A model generated the notes under the pieces. The model searched no databases. It had not been told where the DNA came from and was given only the letters and a program-made list of their open reading frames with translations. Position numbers and translations under genes: made by a program. Shown piece after piece: positions 17,909-21,702 of a stretch of DNA of 21,702 bases (positions are counted from its first letter, which is position 1; each line of letters starts with the position of its first letter). This stretch comes from Poronia punctata (taxonomy: Eukaryota; Ascomycota; Sordariomycetes; Xylariales; Xylariaceae): the NCBI GenBank assembly GCA_022579005.1, contig MU401855.1:1-21702 (forward strand), given 5' to 3'.

Positions 17909-20713
17909 TAAAAGTTTTAAATTAAGTTTAAAAAAAACGTTATAGTTTTTTTTATTAAAAATCTGCTTTATTTAATTATAACCTTACTAAGTCTAATTAG
18001 CGCTTAAATTTTTTTTAAGCTTATAATAATTTTAAAATTATAATAAGTTTAGTTAATTTATTTTATTTTTTAATTTTAAAATTAGTTAGTTTAGCTAGCA
18101 CATTTTTTAACTTATAAATTTATTATTAAATTTAAATAATAACTTTATTTAGTTTAGCTATATATTTATTTTATTATTGCTTATTTTTTATATTTATTAA
18201 CTTTTTTTTTTTATAACATTTTTAATAGCAAAAAGATTTTAAATTAAGTTTTTAGCTTTATTTATAAAAATTTTAAAAAATTAGTAGTTAAATTTTTATT
18301 TAGTTAAAAAAAGCATTTAGTATTGTTTTAAGTTTATAAAAACGTTATAATAATAAAAAAACTTTTTTTTAATAATTATATTATATTTTATATTAACAAT
18401 TAAAAATAAAGTATTTTTAATAATATGCCCTTATATATGTAAATAAGCCTAAAAGCTTTAATTTATAGCTTATACTGCTTTTTTATTATATTTAGCAACC
18501 TTTATAAGTTTAAAGCTTTAAATTTTATTTAAGTTTAAGTATTTTAATACTTTTGTTATAAAACTTATATTTAATAGCAAGTATATATTTGCTTTTATAT
18601 TTATAAAAGCTTTAGTAGTTAAAGTATATTTATTATTTATTAATATATAGTTAATAATTAAAAGACTTTTTTTAAAAAAAGTTTTTAAAAAGTTAAAAAA
18701 AATATTTTAATAAGTATTTATACTTAAAGCTAATATAATAAGTAGCTTAAAATAAAAAGCTAGTTTTTTTAAGCTTAGTTTTTTGCTTTTTTAAGTATAA
18801 AAGTGTTTTTTATTACTTTTATTATAATAAAATTAATATAAACAAAGTTTAGTTAATTAAAATAAAACTTTTTTAAATAATTACTACTTTAATAACTTTA
18901 AGTATAGTAAGTAAAATACTATTTTTTAAATATTAATAGTTTTGCTTGCTTAAAAGAAAGTTTAGTATAAATTTTAACATTTTTAGCTTTTATACTTAAA
19001 TAAAAAATCTTATAGTATTTATTTTTTATACTTTATTTAGTAAATTAAGTTAAAGTAAATTATAAAGTAGTTAGTTAACTAGCTTTTGCTTTTTTTTTTT
19101 TTAGTATTAACTTTAAAATTAAAAAATATTTTAGTTTTTACTTTTTTTTTATTTAAAAAGTTTTTATATTATTAATAGTTAAATATTTAAATATATTTAC
19201 AATATTTAAAAAAAGTTACTAAAAAGTTTACTTTTTTTAGTAAGCAAAGTATATTTAATTAGTTTAATAGCTTATTATATATATTATTTTTAAACTTAAA
19301 TAATAAAACGCAAGCTTAACTAGCTTATTTAGTAAATTTAATTTTAAAGTTGCTAAATTTATTATTATTGCTTATATAAAAATGTTAGTACTTAATTTAA
19401 GCTATTTTATACTTATTTAGGTTATAATATTGCTAATAAAAGTAATATAGTACTTTTTTTAACGTTTTTAAAAGCAGCTTTTAACTATTTTTTACTATAA
19501 TAAATAATATTAATTTTTTAGTTGCTAATTTGCTTATATAACTAGCAATATAAATAATTTTATTATAGTTATTAATAAAATAATTTAAATTAAGCTATAG
19601 CTTTTTTTTTAAAAGTATATACTAATATTTAAAATAAACTTTTATTTTATCTTTAGCTTTATTATTAATAAAAATAAGTAAAAAATCTATTTTAGCAAAT
19701 TACTTAGTACTATTTATTTACTTAAAGGCTAAAGTGCTTTATTAGCTTTTTTAAGTTAAATTAATTATAATAGCTACTATTAAAATAATTTGTTTTTTTA
19801 AAGCATTGTTTATTTCTTTTAACTTTTATGCTTTATTTTTCTAAGCACTAGCAATATTAAGGTTTGTAGTTTTTTTTACGTTTGCTAAACTAGTTTTATT
19901 TTAAGCTGCAGTTTTTAATTTAATAGCCTATGCTTGCAAGATTTAAACATTTTAATTAATTATTTTTAATATATAATATTTTTTTTTAATAATTTTAAAA
20001 TATATAGTACTTATTAATAATTAATGCTTAAATTTTTAAAACATAGCTATAAAGTACTTTGTTACTAATTAACTAAACTTTTTTTTAATTAGCAAACTAT
20101 TAAACAAATTAAAAACGTTTTATTTATTTAGTATAATAGCTTAAAAAAAAACAGCTAAAGCTTTTTTAGCATTTAAAAAGTATGCTATATTAATTTTTAC
20201 TTAAATTTAAAAATTAGCTTTAATTTTAAGCATTATTAATTAGTATTAGTTTTATTTTTAAATTTTATTTTTAGCTACGTTAAATAAAAAAAATTTTAAA
20301 GTAGTAAGTAATAAATTAATATTAAGTTTTTTTTTTTTAGCCTTGTTATTTTAACTTTTTATAAAAAAAAGTTTTAAGTTTTATAATAACTAGCTAAATT
20401 TTGCAAACTACTGCTATATTACACTATTATATTTTAGTTCTTTTTTTTTTAGTTAAAAGTAGTATATAGTACTTAAGTTAAATTAAACCTAATAGCAAGC
20501 TTTAGCTGCTATATAGTTAGTATTTAAAAAGCAAACTTTTTTTAACATATTATTAATAAAAGTTTTTTATTTAATAGGTTATAAAAAACTAAATATTTAA
20601 TAAATTAAGTTTAATTAAATTTATTTAGTTTAACGTATTAAATAAATAAAATATCGTATTTTTTAAAAAGATATTTAAAGTTTTTCTAAATAGTAATAAA
20701 GCAACGTTTAAAT

Positions 20714-21036
20714 TATAATAGTTAATAAATATAGCTACTAATATAAAAACTAATATACCTTTATATTTAAAATTTAATCTAAACGTAAAAAAAAAAAAAC
20801 TAAAATATATAGCTTAGTATTATTTATACCTATTTATATTTCTTTTATTTTAGGTATTTACTATAGCTTTTGCTATAGGAATACTTTTATTTGCAACCTT
20901 AATCTAGTAGCTCATTTTGTTACCTAAAGCCCTAATAGGAAGGTGGTAATAAGTAGTTGTAGTAGGTCCCTTTTATTCCCAATTCAAGACCCTTACTTAC
21001 ATAGCTCTGCAACCCCTATACCCCTTTACCGTTACA
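20714..21036 (-). repeat. LTR, probable 5' copy
   Basis: This copy keeps normal composition in its last ~170 bases (20870-21036), with CCC, AGGAAGGTGG and CCTTACCG runs. On the minus strand it begins TGTAACGGTAAAGGGG and later contains TATAAATAGG (about 20830-20839), which could be the U3 TATA box. The other LTR differs at about 48 sites, all transitions by hand count. Confidence 0.88.
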
Positions 21037-21041
21037 GCTAC
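21037..21041. repeat. Target-site duplication, right copy (GCTAC)
   Basis: An exact repeat of 13821-13825, directly outside the right LTR end. Confidence 0.88.
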
Positions 21042-21702
21042 TATTATTTAAAATTATTTAGTATATAAAAGCTATTTAAAAAGCTATAAAAGCTATTTAA
21101 AATAAAAAAGCAAAAGCAAATGTATTATATACGCTTAATACTTAAAATAGCTTTAATTTACTTTTTATTTTTACTTTTCTTTTATAAAGTAAAGTTTTTA
21201 TTTAGTAAAAAAAGTAAAAATAAAATAGCTTTTTTAAAGTTTAAGTAATTAAAAGCAAAAACATTATTATTAACATAATAAATAAACTAACAAAGTTTTA
21301 TTATATTTAAGTAAAACTATATTAACGTATAAATAAATTTTTAGCAAATATAAACTAAATTAATTATAAAGCAAGTATAAATTAAAATATACTTTTAGTA
21401 AAAGTAAAAAACTTATAACCTTTTATTATTTTAGCAATTATTTATTGCTTTTATAAAAGATTAAAAAAAAAAAATAATAATTATTATATTATAATACTTT
21501 TTAATAGTATAATTTAAATATATAATAATATTAAAAATGTACTTAAATATAAAAAAAAAAGCAAATTTTTAATTATTATTAAAGCTATAAAATAAAAGTA
21601 TTATTTTTATTTTTAGTTTACTTTTTAAAAAATTTAACGCTTTAAAAATTAATAATTTTTTAAGCATAAAAGTATTTAAGTTTATTTATTTTAACTTTAA
21701 AA
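21042..21702 (+). pseudogene. Copia-like polyprotein remnant continued, integrase C-terminal region
   Basis: If the LTR element and one GCTAC copy are removed, the frame ending at 13825 joins this one without a shift: the C at 13825 plus TA at 21042-21043 make one codon. The frame then reads through stretches matching the conserved tail of the same family: KAI.KAIKAI (about 21070-21100), TLNT.NSFN at 21131-21157 (family form ALNTRNGP), SKVFI near 21188 (family form SEVLVW), and NKLTKFYY...VKLY from 21281 to about 21330 (family form GPTKFRST.VKPYY). Stops are TAA or TAG. The reverse transcriptase that follows integrase in copia-type pol should lie beyond the window's right end. Confidence 0.78.

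Larger units (their letters stand above)
14160..20713 (-). pseudogene. Internal region of the LTR retrotransposon (gag-pol remnants unreadable)
   Basis: About 6.5 kb of AT-rich sequence that should carry gag and pol on the minus strand. One stop-poor minus-strand stretch of 29 codons spans about 14226-14312 near the expected C-terminus of pol. Beyond that, TTA and CTA on the plus strand (stops on the minus) are too frequent to follow a frame by eye, and no catalytic motif survives that I can defend. A primer-binding site next to the 20714 end was not recognised; the minus-strand sequence there begins ATTTAAACGTTGC. Confidence 0.5.
13826..21036 (-). mobile_element. Full-length RIP-mutated LTR retrotransposon, 7.2 kb
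   Basis: Two direct 323-bp repeats (13826-14148 and 20714-21036) bound the element, with a constant offset of 6888 and no indel between them. Ends are of the TGTAAC...GTTACA type, partly converted to TATAA by RIP, and a perfect 5-bp target duplication flanks the whole. A purine-rich tract on the minus strand (AAAGAAAGGAT, 14149-14159) lies directly against the 13826-14148 LTR, as a polypurine tract should, so the element is probably transcribed from the minus strand with its 5' LTR at 20714-21036. Size and LTR length fit Ty3/gypsy-like elements, but mutation is too heavy for me to read reverse transcriptase or integrase motifs, so the superfamily is inferred. It sits inside the integrase gene of another retroelement and must be younger than it. 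Confidence 0.88.

Noticed and set aside
1..21702. CRISPR arrays, operons or bacterial features
   Set aside because: No regularly spaced repeats with unique spacers; composition, LTR elements and mutation pattern all point to a fungal nuclear genome.
5066..21702. Mitochondrial or plastid origin for the AT-rich DNA
   Set aside because: No organellar rRNA, tRNA or intact respiratory genes. The presence of LTRs, retroelement integrase and transition-only divergence between repeats fits RIP-mutated nuclear DNA instead.

Overview
The window reads as part of a filamentous ascomycete (Pezizomycotina) genome in which repeat-induced point mutation (RIP) has worked heavily. Most of it (about 1-1880 and 5000-21702) is extremely AT-rich. 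Reading frames there are broken almost only by TAA and TAG, and repeat copies differ by transitions in both directions. Between these blocks lies an island of ordinary base composition, about 1890-4990, full of microsatellites and short TACCTAGGTA-like palindromes of the kind seen in fungal intergenic DNA. I see no convincing intact protein gene, tRNA, rRNA or CRISPR array anywhere.

Layout. (1) 1-1780 is one arm of a large inverted repeat. Its partner is 10097-11852, so the arms flank 8.3 kb; the left arm runs off the window. Inside each arm, at the inner end, is a short conserved coding remnant. (2) 1890-4990 is the unmutated, apparently gene-free island. (3) 5000-7200 is featureless AT-rich DNA. 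(4) 7201-10257 carries a RIP-degraded plus-strand coding remnant of unknown identity; its last ~53 codons are what the left arm duplicates. (5) 12841-13825 and 21042-21702 are two halves of one plus-strand retroelement polyprotein (GAG-pre-integrase, DDE integrase, integrase C-terminal region) resembling fungal Ty1/copia-like elements. (6) 13826-21036 is a structurally complete LTR retrotransposon that interrupts it. It has two 323-bp LTRs at an exact offset of 6888, ends of the TGTAAC...GTTACA type, and a perfect 5-bp target duplication (GCTAC).

Inferred order of events. A copia-like element was present first. The LTR element then inserted into its integrase gene. RIP afterwards changed both, since the two LTRs differ at roughly 48 sites, all transitions by hand count. 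The inverted repeat pair was mutated in the same way. The region is best read as a transposon graveyard with a nested insertion whose reading frame resumes exactly once the inserted element and one target copy are subtracted. No new functional system is evident. The most informative features are the nested insertion, the mutated DD35E triad and the inverted repeat.
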